Source of the DNA: Streptomyces sp. P3
GTDB taxonomy: Bacteria; Actinomycetota; Actinomycetes; Streptomycetales; Streptomycetaceae
Assembly: GCF_003032475.1 (NCBI RefSeq)
Contig: NZ_CP028369.1
Span: 3,906,001-3,970,000 of the forward strand
Direction: 5' to 3'
Length of the DNA stretch: 64,000 nt
Of the stretch, positions 51,461 to 60,165 are shown piece after piece. Numbering within the stretch: position 1 is the stretch's first letter; each line of letters starts with the position of its first letter. A program made the position numbers and the translations under genes. Below the pieces are notes generated by a model that saw nothing but the letters and a program-made list of their open reading frames with translations, was not told where the DNA came from and searched no databases.

Positions 51461-52732
51461 GTGTACGGTCCCGCAGTGCACGCATTCTCGGGCCCCTCCC
51501 CGCACCAGCCTCCGCAACATCAGCCCTCGCAGCGGTCGCCGCGTCAGCCCCCGCGCCGGCCGTCACCCTCGCCGTCGGCGCCGTCGCTCTCCCGGCGTTC
51601 CCTGTTGGCGACAGCGGCCACGGCGCCCCTCGCGGCCGCACCGTTCCTCGCCGGGCCGGCCGCCGCGGCGACGCGCGGCGTGGTCGGCGGGGCCCGGCTG
51701 GCCGCCGGTGGCGTCCAGGCCGGCGCGGGCGCCGCCGCACTGCCGGGGAAGCTGACCGCCCGCGCCTGGCTGGTCGCCGACCACGACAGCGGCGAGGTGC
51801 TCGCCTCGTACCGCGCGCATCTGCGGGTCGCGCCCGCGTCCACGCTGAAGATGCTGTTCGCGGACACTCTGCTGGACAGGTTCGCGCCTACCGAGCGGCG
51901 CACCGTGACCGACGCGGACCTGGCCGGCGTGCCGTCCGGCTCCAGCCTCGTCGGCGTCCGGACCGGCGTCACGTACACCGTCGAACAGCTGTGGCTGGGC
52001 GTCTTCCTGCGCTCGGGCAACGACGCCGTGCAGGTGCTCGCCCGGATGAACGGCGGGGTCGCGAAGACGGTCGCCGAGATGCAGGCGAGGGCGGCCGACC
52101 TCCAGGCGCTGGACACCCACGTCGTGAGCCCCGACGGGTACGACCACCCGGGCCAGTTGTCCTCCGCCTACGACCTCGCCCTGTTCGCCCGGCACGGCCT
52201 GCGCGACGCCGGCTTCCGCGCCCACTGTGCCACCAGGACCGCCCGCTTCCCGGCCGGCGGCGGGCGGACCCGCGTGATCGAGAACACCGACCGGCTGCTG
52301 TCGGGCTCCTCCGGGGTGACCCCGTACCCGGGTCTGATCGGGGTGAAGAACGGCTTCACCAGCAGCGCCGGCAACACCTTCGCCGGCGCCGCGACCCGGG
52401 CCGGCCGCACACTGATCGTCACCGTGCTGCATCCCGAGAGCGGCCACAACGCCGTCTACGGGGAGACGGCCGCACTGCTCGACTGGGGCTTCGCGCAGCG
52501 GAGTTCGGCGCGGCCCGTGGGGACGCTGGTCGAGGCGTTGAGCGAGGGCGGGAAGAAGGCGACGGCCGTGCCGGCGCCGCCGTATCCAGGGGCGCGGCGG
52601 GCCTCGTCGGCGGGCGGTGGGCCGGACGGCTGGGGGATGCTCGGCGGGGCCGGGGGAGCGGTGGCGCTCGCGGTGGGCGGGGCGTACGCGGTGCGCAGAC
52701 GGCGCACCCGGCAGACTCCGCCGGGCAGTTGA
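51461..52732 (+). CDS. D-alanyl-D-alanine carboxypeptidase (S11, DacC-like)
   Basis: The 423-residue precursor has a Pro/Gln-rich N-terminus, a Tat-type signal (SRRSLLATAATAPLAAAPF), and a penicillin-binding S11 domain with Ser127-x-x-Lys130 (ASTLK), Ser185-Gly-Asn187 and Lys296-Asn-Gly298 in place of the common KTG. A C-terminal helix (LGGAGGAVALAVGGAYAVRR) anchors it. It trims the terminal D-Ala from peptidoglycan stems outside the cell. GTG 51461 or GTG 51476 may be the start. Confidence 0.87.
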   Translation: MYGPAVHAFSGPSPHQPPQHQPSQRSPRQPPRRPSPSPSAPSLSRRSLLATAATAPLAAAPFLAGPAAAATRGVVGGARLAAGGVQAGAGAAALPGKLTARAWLVADHDSGEVLASYRAHLRVAPASTLKMLFADTLLDRFAPTERRTVTDADLAGVPSGSSLVGVRTGVTYTVEQLWLGVFLRSGNDAVQVLARMNGGVAKTVAEMQARAADLQALDTHVVSPDGYDHPGQLSSAYDLALFARHGLRDAGFRAHCATRTARFPAGGGRTRVIENTDRLLSGSSGVTPYPGLIGVKNGFTSSAGNTFAGAATRAGRTLIVTVLHPESGHNAVYGETAALLDWGFAQRSSARPVGTLVEALSEGGKKATAVPAPPYPGARRASSAGGGPDGWGMLGGAGGAVALAVGGAYAVRRRRTRQTPPGS

Positions 52733-52738
52733 CGGTGT

Positions 52739-52818
52739 GGCAGCCGTCCCACGGCACCGGTGCGTACCTCGCGGTCCCGGCGAGGTCCACCCCCACCCGG
52801 TGCCATGGGACGGCTGCC
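52739..52818. terminator. Nested inverted repeat between convergent genes
   Basis: Outer arms 52739-52762 and 52794-52818 pair over about 24 bp with one bulge and one mismatch. Their loop contains a second perfect 7-bp hairpin (ACCTCGC/GCGAGGT, 52766-52786). It follows the carboxypeptidase stop by a few bases, so it likely ends transcription. The remainder up to 52996 shows nothing. Confidence 0.65.
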
Positions 52819-52996
52819 CTCCCCCCTCGGGATGGCTCTTCGGTCCTTCGGTGCGGAACTGTCGTGCACCAAGTGTGAAGTTTCCGTGCAGAAGAGTTGA
52901 GCATAGGTCTGCCACCGGCCGCAATGGTGCGGACCGATGAATTCCGATTGTGCAGGTTGCGGAGTTGACGATCCGTGGGGCGGCCTCCGGCGCCGT

Positions 52997-53752
52997 TCAG
53001 CCCCGTCCCACGTAGGGCATCGCCGTCGCGAGCACCGTCGCGAACTGCACGTTGGCCTCCAGCGGCAGCTCCGCCATGTGCCGCACCGTGCGGGCCACGT
53101 CGGCGACGTCCATCACCGGCTCCGGCGCGATCTCGCCGTTGGCCTGCAGCGCGCCCGTGCCCATCCGCGCCGTCATCGCCGTCGCCGCGTTGCCGATGTC
53201 GATCTGCCCGACGGCGATGCCGTACGCCCGCCCGTCCAGCGAGAGGGACTTGGTCAGACCGGTGAGGGCGTGCTTGGTCGCCGTGTACGGCGCGGACAGC
53301 GGACGCGGCGTGTGCGCCGAGACCGAGCCGTTGTTGATGATCCGGCCGCCCTGCGGGCGCTGCTCCTTCATCTGCCGGTACGCGGCCTGCGCGCACAGGA
53401 ACGCCCCGTTGAGGTTGGTGTCCACGACGTGCCGCCAGGCGTCGTAGGGCAGGTTCTCGAACGGCACACCGCCCGGACCGAACGTGCCCGCGTTGTTGAA
53501 CAGCAGGTCCAGCCGCCCGAACCGCTCGCGCACGGCGGCGAAGAGGGCCGTCACGTCCTGCGGGCGCGAGACGTCCGTCCGCACCGCGAGACTCTTGCCC
53601 TGCGGCGTCAGCGCGGCCGTCTCCTCCAGCGCTTCGGCGCGCCGTCCCGCCAGTGCCACCGACCAGCCCGCGCGCAGCAGTTCGCCGGCCACCGCCCGCC
53701 CGACGCCGGATCCCGCGCCGGTCACCACCGCGATCCTCGTGTTCCCGTCCAT
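52997..53752 (-). CDS. Short-chain dehydrogenase/reductase
   Basis: The 251-residue classical SDR has the NAD(P)-binding TGAGSGVG (11-18), NNAG (about 87-90), a catalytic Ser (NNGSVSAH, about 142) and YTATK (about 156-160). An Arg-Arg pair after strand 2 (AGRRAEAL) favours NADP(H). It would oxidise or reduce an unknown alcohol or ketone in the cytoplasm. It lacks a partner gene. Confidence 0.9.
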   Translation of the reverse strand: MDGNTRIAVVTGAGSGVGRAVAGELLRAGWSVALAGRRAEALEETAALTPQGKSLAVRTDVSRPQDVTALFAAVRERFGRLDLLFNNAGTFGPGGVPFENLPYDAWRHVVDTNLNGAFLCAQAAYRQMKEQRPQGGRIINNGSVSAHTPRPLSAPYTATKHALTGLTKSLSLDGRAYGIAVGQIDIGNAATAMTARMGTGALQANGEIAPEPVMDVADVARTVRHMAELPLEANVQFATVLATAMPYVGRG

Positions 53753-53855
53753 GGCCCCGCAGCGTACGGGAGACGCCCGCAGCGGCCCCGCGACCCCGGG
53801 AGCCGCGCGGACACCCGACGCCGAGGCGCTCCGGACGACGTCGGCCGCCCCGGAC

Positions 53856-54863
53856 TCACTCGTCGGCCGGCGGCCAGACGTCCCCCCAGTCCGCGTCCCG
53901 GGCCGCCTTGTAGAGCTCGCCGTGCCGCTTCGTCACCGTGGTGCGGCTCAGCCGCTCCTCGGTCTCGCACAGGTCGAGGAGGACCTGGCCCTTGCGGATC
54001 TGGGGGCGGCGGACGACGCGGGAGGGGGCGGGGGAGACGGGGAAGCGGGCGGCCGCCACATAGCTGAACTTCTCGTCCTCGTACGGCAGTGAGCCGCCCT
54101 TGACCTGGCGGTGCAGGGAGGAGCGGCTGACCCGGGCCGAGAAGTGGCACCAGTCCGTGCCGGGGACGATCGGGCAGGCCGCGCTGTGCGGGCAGGGCGC
54201 GGCCACCCGGAAACCGGCGTCGATCAGCCGGTCACGGGCCTCGATCACGCGGGCGTAGCCGTCGGGGGTGCCCGGTTCGACGATCACCACGGCCTGCGCG
54301 GCCGACGCGGCGGCGTCGACGAGGGCGGCGCGGTCGGCGGCGGGCAACTCGTTGAGGACGTAGGAGACGGTGACCAGGTCCGCCGGGTCCAGTGTGAGCG
54401 CCGAGCCGATCCGGCCGCGTTGCCAACGGGCGTCCGCCAGTGCCGGGTTGGCGGCGGCGATCTCACGGCCGAGGGCCAGCGCGGGCTCCGCCCAGTCGAG
54501 GACGGTCACCGGGCGCGTGCCCTCCCAGACCGCGCTCACCGCCCAGGTCGCGGCGCCGGTGCCGCCGCCGACGTCCACATGGCTGCCCGGTGTCCAGCGC
54601 GGGACCGCGTCCGCGAACGCCTCCAGCGCCGAGCACACCGCCTCGAAGGTCGCCGGCATCCGGTACGCGGCGTAGGCCGCCACGTCCGCGCGGTCGCGCA
54701 GGATCGGCGCGTCGGTGGGGGTGGCGCCCCGGTAGCTGGCGATGAGCCGCTCGACGGCCTGCGCGGCCTGCCGGGGCGGCAGCCCGTCGAGGAGTTCTCC
54801 GAGGGCGGTGCGGAGGGTTTCGGCGGCGGGGGCAGAGACGTTCACCCGGCGATTATGGGGCAC
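53856..54863 (-). CDS. Rsm22-family methyltransferase (ribosomal small subunit)
   Basis: The 335-residue protein has an AdoMet-binding fold with [13 protein letters not shown] (about 95-107) and a Cys-containing segment [19 protein letters not shown] (about 220-240). This is the Fe-S/Cys motif of Rsm22-like proteins, known from the mitochondrial small ribosomal subunit. It is expected to act in small-subunit ribosome assembly. Start at ATG 54863 or GTG 54845. Confidence 0.82.
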   Translation of the reverse strand: MPHNRRVNVSAPAAETLRTALGELLDGLPPRQAAQAVERLIASYRGATPTDAPILRDRADVAAYAAYRMPATFEAVCSALEAFADAVPRWTPGSHVDVGGGTGAATWAVSAVWEGTRPVTVLDWAEPALALGREIAAANPALADARWQRGRIGSALTLDPADLVTVSYVLNELPAADRAALVDAAASAAQAVVIVEPGTPDGYARVIEARDRLIDAGFRVAAPCPHSAACPIVPGTDWCHFSARVSRSSLHRQVKGGSLPYEDEKFSYVAAARFPVSPAPSRVVRRPQIRKGQVLLDLCETEERLSRTTVTKRHGELYKAARDADWGDVWPPADE

Positions 54864-54882
54864 CGGTGCTGGTGCCGCCCTC

Positions 54883-54954
54883 TTCGGGGGCTACCGCCCC
54901 CGGACCCCCGCTTCGGCCCTGAAAGGGCCTCGTCCTCAAGCGCCGGACAGGCTG
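54883..54954. repeat. Streptomyces-type dispersed intergenic repeat
   Basis: A hairpin-forming GGGGGCTACCGCCCCC, then CCCTGAAAGGGCC, then CCTCAAGCGCCGGACAGGCTG (split here for length: CCTCAAGCG and CCGGACAGGCTG) form the order seen in a repeat very common between Streptomyces genes, judged from memory. It may act as a terminator for the serine hydrolase gene. Confidence 0.6.
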
Positions 54955-54996
54955 ACATTGCCAGGCCCGGCGCCGTACAGCATGCCCGAGGCACCC

Positions 54997-56121
54997 CTAC
55001 CGCACCGCCATCGCCATCCGCGTTCCCGCCAGGGCCCGCGGCGAGCTGTCCGGGGTCCGGCGCACCGGGTGGACCGTGTTGGCCAGCAGCACCACGAACG
55101 TGTCCGTCGCGGGGTCCAGGACCAGTGACGTTCCCGTGAACCCGGTGTGCCCGGCCGCGCCCTCGCCCGCCAGCTCGCCCATGAACCACGGCTGGTCCAC
55201 CGCGAACCCCAGCCCCGGCGGCGTCAGCAGCAGCTCCACGAAGTCGGGGCCGAGGATGCGGGCGGTCCCGTACGAGCCGCCCGCCAGCAGCGTCCGGCAG
55301 AACACCGCCAGATCGTCGCCCGTCGAGAACAGGCCCGCGTGACCGGCGACCCCGCCCAGCGCCCACGCGTTCTCGTCGTGCACCTCGCCCCGCAGCATCC
55401 CCCGGTCCGCCCTCGCCCACGGCCGCCGCTGGTCCTCGGTGGCCGCCGCGCCGGGGCAGGGGCCGAACCCGGTCGCGGTCATCCCCAGCGGACGGGTGAT
55501 CCCCTCGTGCACGAGGACATCGAGCGGGCGGCCGGTCAGCCGTTCCAGGAGCTGCTGGAGCAGCAGCATGTTCAGGTCGGAGTACACGTACCGGCCCGGC
55601 TCGCCGGACGGCGCCTCCGCGCGCAGCAGCGCCATCCGCTCGGCGAGGCCGGCGCAGTCGTACAGGGGCAGTTCGGGCCGCAGTCCGGAGGTGTGGGTGA
55701 GCAGTTGGCGGACGGTGACACCGTGCTCGGCGGCCCCGCGGAAGTCCGGCAGATAGGCGCCGACGAGCGCGTCGATGCCGAGGGTGCCGCGCTCGATCTG
55801 CTGCACCGCCGCGACCGACGTGAACAGCTTGGTGAGGGAGGCCAGGTCGAAGGGCGTGTCCACGGTCATCGGCACCCGCTCCCCGGCGGTCAGCTCCACG
55901 CCGGCGTCGGCCGCCGGATCGTACGCCGCGTACCGCACCGCCCAGCCCGTGGCCCTGCGCACCGCGATCACCGGGCCGCGCCCGGCCACCACCACGGCGC
56001 CCGCCGCCCACGGGCGGTCCCCGGCGGTGAGGTCCACGACGTCGCGGACGAGCAGCCGTGTCTCCTCGGGGTCGAGCCCGGCCCGTTCCGGTGTGTCGAC
56101 GCGCAGTCTCGGGGTGCTCAG
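54997..56121 (-). CDS. Serine hydrolase, beta-lactamase family
   Basis: The 374-residue protein has the class C-like SxxK motif SLTKLF (near residue 105), a YSD motif (YVYSDLN, near 185) and HTGFTG (near 330). These are the three active-site elements of beta-lactamase-family serine hydrolases (esterase or D-amino peptidase types). No signal peptide is seen. The start seems to be CTG 56121, overlapping the MFS stop (CTGA) with GGGAG seven bases upstream; GTG 56157 within the MFS gene is the alternative. Coupled to the efflux gene. Confidence 0.82.
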   Translation of the reverse strand: MSTPRLRVDTPERAGLDPEETRLLVRDVVDLTAGDRPWAAGAVVVAGRGPVIAVRRATGWAVRYAAYDPAADAGVELTAGERVPMTVDTPFDLASLTKLFTSVAAVQQIERGTLGIDALVGAYLPDFRGAAEHGVTVRQLLTHTSGLRPELPLYDCAGLAERMALLRAEAPSGEPGRYVYSDLNMLLLQQLLERLTGRPLDVLVHEGITRPLGMTATGFGPCPGAAATEDQRRPWARADRGMLRGEVHDENAWALGGVAGHAGLFSTGDDLAVFCRTLLAGGSYGTARILGPDFVELLLTPPGLGFAVDQPWFMGELAGEGAAGHTGFTGTSLVLDPATDTFVVLLANTVHPVRRTPDSSPRALAGTRMAMAVR

Positions 56122-57383
56122 CTCTCTTCTCCCGCTCTCGGACGCCAGGGACGGCACATCACCATGAAACAGGCCGCCGCCGTCAGTACGGCCGTCAACT
56201 GGACGACGGCCATCGGGACGGCGGTGTGCTCGCCGACGAGCGGGGACGCGATCGCGCCGACGAGGAAGGACGAGGTGCCCAGCAGCGCCGAGGCGGAACC
56301 GGCGGAGTGCCGCACCCGCAGCAGGGCGAGCGTCTGGGCGTTCGGCAGGGTGACGCCCATCGCGGACATCAGCACGAACAGCGCGACGGCCACCGGGGTC
56401 AGCCCGACCTCGCCGAACACACCGGTCGTCAGGAGCAGCAGGGCGGCCGCGGCCACCGCCGCCGTCGCCAGCCCGACGGCCAGCACCCGGTCCAGCCGCA
56501 CCCGGCCCACCAGCACCTTGCCGTTGACCTGGCCGATCAGCACCAGCCCGACCGAGTTCGCGCCGAACAGCAGGCCGAACGTCTGCGGGGAGGCACCGTA
56601 GATCTCCTGGACCACGAACGGCGAGGCGGAGATGTACGCGAACAGGGCGGCGAAGGCGAAGGCGCCGGTGAGCAGGTAGCCCGTGAAGGGCGGGTCGGAC
56701 AGGAGCCGGCGCATCGAGCGCAGCGCCTCGCCGACCCCGCCCGCGTGCCGCTCGGCGGCGGGCAGCGTCTCCGGCAGCCTGTTCCACACGACCACGGACA
56801 GCAGCAGCCCCACCGCCGCGAGCAGCACGAACACCCCCCGCCAGTCCGTGCCCCGCAGGATCTGCGCGCCGATCAGCGGCGCCACCACCGGGGCGACCCC
56901 GGAGATCAGCATCAGGGTGGAGAAGAAGCGGGCCATCGCCACGCCGTCGTACAGATCACGCACCACGGCCCGCGCGATCACGATTCCGGCCGCGCCCGCG
57001 AGCCCCTGCACCAGCCGGAACCCGACCAGCGCCTGCACCGTCGGCGCCAGCGCGCACAGCGCGGTCGCCACGACGTACACGGCGAGGCCGGCGAGCAGGG
57101 GACGCCGGCGCCCCCACCGGTCGCTCATCGGCCCCACCACCAGCTGCCCCAGCGCCATGCCGGCCAGGCACGCCGTCAGCGTGAGCTGCACGGTCGCGGC
57201 GGACGCGTGCAGCGAGCGGGTGACCCCCGGCAGCGCCGGGAGGTACATGTCCATCGACAGCGGGGGAGTGGCCGTCAGACCGCCGAGGACGAGAGTGACG
57301 AGCAGTCCGGTCCGGCGTCGCTCCCGCACCGGCGGCGCCACGGCAGTGTCCGGCACCCGGTGCACGGCCCCACCCTCCGGCAT
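56118..57383 (-). CDS. MFS drug transporter, Bcr/CflA type
   Basis: The 421-residue protein has 12 hydrophobic helices and Bcr/CflA signatures: PPLSMDMYLPALP in helix 1 and GPMSDRWGRRRPLL in the loop after helix 2. It is a proton-driven drug or metabolite exporter. It is the first gene of a two-gene unit with the serine hydrolase, suggesting degradation plus export of a compound. Divergent from the oxidoreductase. Confidence 0.9.
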   Translation of the reverse strand: MPEGGAVHRVPDTAVAPPVRERRRTGLLVTLVLGGLTATPPLSMDMYLPALPGVTRSLHASAATVQLTLTACLAGMALGQLVVGPMSDRWGRRRPLLAGLAVYVVATALCALAPTVQALVGFRLVQGLAGAAGIVIARAVVRDLYDGVAMARFFSTLMLISGVAPVVAPLIGAQILRGTDWRGVFVLLAAVGLLLSVVVWNRLPETLPAAERHAGGVGEALRSMRRLLSDPPFTGYLLTGAFAFAALFAYISASPFVVQEIYGASPQTFGLLFGANSVGLVLIGQVNGKVLVGRVRLDRVLAVGLATAAVAAAALLLLTTGVFGEVGLTPVAVALFVLMSAMGVTLPNAQTLALLRVRHSAGSASALLGTSSFLVGAIASPLVGEHTAVPMAVVQLTAVLTAAACFMVMCRPWRPRAGEES

Positions 57384-57470
57384 ACGGTCGCCCCTCCCTC
57401 TCCGACGTCTCGGCCACCTATGCTCTCAGCTCGAACACACTGCTGGGACGGCACGAGGGCGGGGCGCGGT

Positions 57471-58472
57471 ATGACGACGGACACGGTTCGGTGGGGCATC
57501 CTGGCGACCGGCGGGATCGCCGCCGCGTTCACGGCGGACCTGATCGACCTGCCCGACGCCGAGGTCGTGGCCGTGGCCTCACGCACCGAGGCCTCCGCGA
57601 AGGCGTTCGCCGACCGGTTCGGCATCCCCCGCGCGTACGGCGACTGGGCGGCCCTCGCCGCCGACGAGGACATCGACGTCGTCTACGTCGCCACCCCGCA
57701 CGCCGCCCACCGCTTCGCCGCCGGACTCTGCCTGGAGGCCGGGCGGAACGTGCTGTGCGAGAAGGCGTTCACGCTGAACGTGCGCGAGGCCGAGGAACTC
57801 GTGGGGCTGGCCAGGTCGGGCGGCCGCTTCCTCATGGAGGCCATGTGGATGTACTGCAACCCGGTCATCCGCCGTCTCAAGGCCCTCGTGGACGACGGCG
57901 CGATCGGCGACGTCCGCACCGTGCAGGCCGACTTCGGCCTCGAGGGGCCCTTCCCGCCCTCGCACCGGCTGCGCGACCCCGCCCAGGGCGGCGGCGCGCT
58001 CCTCGACCTCGGCGTCTACCCGGTCTCCTTCGCCCACCTGCTGCTCGGTGAGCCGTCGGGCATCGCCGCCCGGGCCGTGCTGTCCGCCGAGGGCGTCGAC
58101 CTCCAGACGGCGCTGGCCCTGTCCTGGGACTCCGGTGCGCTCGCCGCACTGCACTGCTCCGTCTCCGGCGGCACCGGCACCACCGCTTCGGTGACCGGCT
58201 CGCGCGGCCGTATCGACATCCCGGCCGGCTTCTTCCACCCCGACCGGATCGTCCTGCACCGCGCCGGGCACGACCCCGAGGAGTTCGCCGCCGACCCGGC
58301 CGACGGGCCGCGCACCACGTTCCGGCACGAGGCCCGCGAGGTCATGCGCGCCCTGCGGGCCGGCGAGACCGAGTCCCCGCTCGTCCCGCTCGACGGCAGC
58401 CTCGCCGTCATGCGGACCCTGGACGCCGTCCGGGAGCAGATCGGGGTGCGCTACCCCGGCGAGCCGGCCTGA
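57471..58472 (+). CDS. Gfo/Idh/MocA-family oxidoreductase
   Basis: The 333-residue protein starts with a Rossmann fold (RWGILATGGIAAAF, residues 7-20), has VATPHAAH (about 73-80) and the family motif CEKAFTLN (about 97-104), where the Lys is catalytic. The C-terminal domain contains GGGALLDLGVYPVSF (about 172-186). It uses NAD(P) on a sugar, inositol or dihydrodiol substrate. Substrate unknown; no adjoining sugar genes. Confidence 0.9.
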   Translation: MTTDTVRWGILATGGIAAAFTADLIDLPDAEVVAVASRTEASAKAFADRFGIPRAYGDWAALAADEDIDVVYVATPHAAHRFAAGLCLEAGRNVLCEKAFTLNVREAEELVGLARSGGRFLMEAMWMYCNPVIRRLKALVDDGAIGDVRTVQADFGLEGPFPPSHRLRDPAQGGGALLDLGVYPVSFAHLLLGEPSGIAARAVLSAEGVDLQTALALSWDSGALAALHCSVSGGTGTTASVTGSRGRIDIPAGFFHPDRIVLHRAGHDPEEFAADPADGPRTTFRHEAREVMRALRAGETESPLVPLDGSLAVMRTLDAVREQIGVRYPGEPA

Positions 58473-58578
58473 CCGTCCCGAGCCCACCTGACCGTCCCCG
58501 GCCGGGCGACGGCTCCCGTCCCGGGCGACGGCCCGCAAGCCGGGCGGAGGCCCCGGAGCCGGCCGGACGGCCGCTTCC

Positions 58579-58593
58579 GAGACGGACCGTCTC
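58579..58593. promoter_or_regulatory. Palindromic operator of the TetR gene
   Basis: GAGACGG-A-CCGTCTC is a perfect 15-bp palindrome 23 bases before the ATG. TACCTT (58604-58609) fits a -10 box that would start transcription at or next to the ATG 58616, giving a leaderless mRNA. The palindrome then lies in the -35 region, suiting autorepression. Confidence 0.65.
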
Positions 58594-58615
58594 ACCGGCT
58601 TGGTACCTTCGGAGC

Positions 58616-59248
58616 ATGGTCACCCAGCCCGGAAAGCCGGCCCCCGACACCGCCCGCCGCAGCGAACGGTCACGGCGCGCGATCTACGACGCCGCCCTCG
58701 CCCTCGTCGTGGAGGTCGGCTATCCGAAGACCACCATCGAGGGCATCGCGGCCCGGGCCGGCGTCGGCAAGCAGACCATCTACCGCTGGTGGGGATCGAA
58801 GGCCGACGTCCTGCTGGAGGCGTTCCTCGACCTCGGCGAACAGGCGGCGCGGGACGCGGGGGCGGCCGAGCACGAGCCGTACGCCATCCCCGACACCGGC
58901 GACCTCGCCGCCGACCTCAAGGCCGTGCTGCGGGCCACCGTCGACCAGCTCACGGACCCCGGGTTCGAGGCGCCCTCCCGCGCCCTGGCCGCCGAGGGTG
59001 TGGTCGACGAACAGGTCGGCCGCGCGTTCACGGCGAAGCTCCTGGAGCCGTCCCTCCGGCTCTACGTGGACCGGCTGCGCGCCGCCCAGGAGGCCGGTCA
59101 GGTCCGTGCCGACGTCGATCTGCGCATCGCCCTCGAGTTCTTCGTCTCACCGCTCGCCCAGCGCTGGCTGCAGTACACCGGCCCGATCTCCTACGAGTAC
59201 ACCGACACCCTCGTCGACTACGCCCTGCACGGCCTCGCTCCCCGGTGA
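58616..59248 (+). CDS. TetR/AcrR-family transcriptional regulator
   Basis: The 210-residue protein has an N-terminal TetR helix-turn-helix (TIEGIAARAGVGKQTIYRWW, about 42-61) followed by a helical ligand domain. It should bind the palindrome at 58579-58593 and repress its own gene, perhaps also neighbours. The C-terminal part (LDLRIALEFFVSPLAQRW) fits the TetR C-terminal family common in Streptomyces. Ligand unknown. Confidence 0.9.
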   Translation: MVTQPGKPAPDTARRSERSRRAIYDAALALVVEVGYPKTTIEGIAARAGVGKQTIYRWWGSKADVLLEAFLDLGEQAARDAGAAEHEPYAIPDTGDLAADLKAVLRATVDQLTDPGFEAPSRALAAEGVVDEQVGRAFTAKLLEPSLRLYVDRLRAAQEAGQVRADVDLRIALEFFVSPLAQRWLQYTGPISYEYTDTLVDYALHGLAPR

Positions 59249-59378
59249 GCAGGCACCACATGTATCACTCTGGCCCCACCCGTCCCACCTGCCCCGATTC
59301 ACGGCTCCGGCCCCCCGATGCGCAGGATGATGGGACCATGAGGCATGCTGTCCGCACCACAGCGAGGCGAGGGGACAG

Positions 59379-60116
59379 ATGAGCGCGGAGTTCGGCGGCC
59401 GGACCGGCCTGTGGGGCAAACTCTCGGAGTGGCTGCGCACGAGCGGCCCGACGGAAGCCGCGGGCGAAGGCGGCCGTGAGGCCCTGCTGCTGGCCGCCGC
59501 CGGAGCGGGTCTCCCGCTCGCGCCCGCCGCTCATCCGGCCCCCGGCTACGGCTGCTCCTGCGACCGCGTCGGCTGCCCGACCCCGGCCCGGCACCCGGTG
59601 TCGTTCGCCTGGCAGACGCAGTCCACCACCGACCGCGCCCAGATCGAGCGCTGGGCCCGTCATCAGCCGCAGGCCAACTTCATCACCGCCACCGGCATGA
59701 CGCACGACGTCCTCGACGTGCCCGTGGAAGCCGGCCGGGCGGCCCTCGAGCGGCTGCTGGACGCCGGCGTCGAGGTCGGCCCGGTCGCCGTCAGCGACGA
59801 CGGCCGGCTGCTCTTCTTCACCCTCACCCGCGGCACCCCCGAGGACGAGGACGAGTGGTGGCCCTGTGAGCTGGACTGCCACCCCGAGACCATGGACGAG
59901 CACCCCGGCCTGCGCTGGCACTGCCGGGGCTCCTACGTCCTCGTGCCGCCCGCCCGGCTCCCCGGCGACGACGCGCAGAGCGTGCACTGGCTGCGCGGCC
60001 CCGAGCACCCGCTGCCCGACCCGCTCACGCTCCTGGAGATCCTCACCGACGCGTGCGCCCGCCACGCCGGCGAGACCCCGGACCACAGCGCCGGCGCCTG
60101 GCCCCTGCACCGCTGA
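59379..60116 (+). CDS. Prim-pol-like protein (bifunctional DNA primase/polymerase family)
   Basis: The 245-residue protein has the features of the N-terminal prim-pol domain: GLPLAPAAHP, a Cys motif CSCDRVGCPTPARHP (about 58-72), the FITATG strand and a WHCRGSYVLVPPARL segment. Archaeo-eukaryotic primases use an acidic DxD-type site; here the expected position reads DVLDVP, so activity is uncertain. It stands alone, with no replication genes nearby. Many Streptomyces carry such a chromosomal copy. Confidence 0.7.
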   Translation: MSAEFGGRTGLWGKLSEWLRTSGPTEAAGEGGREALLLAAAGAGLPLAPAAHPAPGYGCSCDRVGCPTPARHPVSFAWQTQSTTDRAQIERWARHQPQANFITATGMTHDVLDVPVEAGRAALERLLDAGVEVGPVAVSDDGRLLFFTLTRGTPEDEDEWWPCELDCHPETMDEHPGLRWHCRGSYVLVPPARLPGDDAQSVHWLRGPEHPLPDPLTLLEILTDACARHAGETPDHSAGAWPLHR

Positions 60117-60145
60117 GCGCCCGGGCCCCGGGCCGGTCCCCCCGT

Positions 60146-60163
60146 CCCCGCCGCGCGGCGGGG
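60146..60163. terminator. Palindromic terminator between convergent genes
   Basis: CCCCGCCG-CG-CGGCGGGG is a perfect palindrome in the 49-base gap between the prim-pol-like gene and the lipoprotein gene. Confidence 0.6.
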
Positions 60164-60165
60164 CG

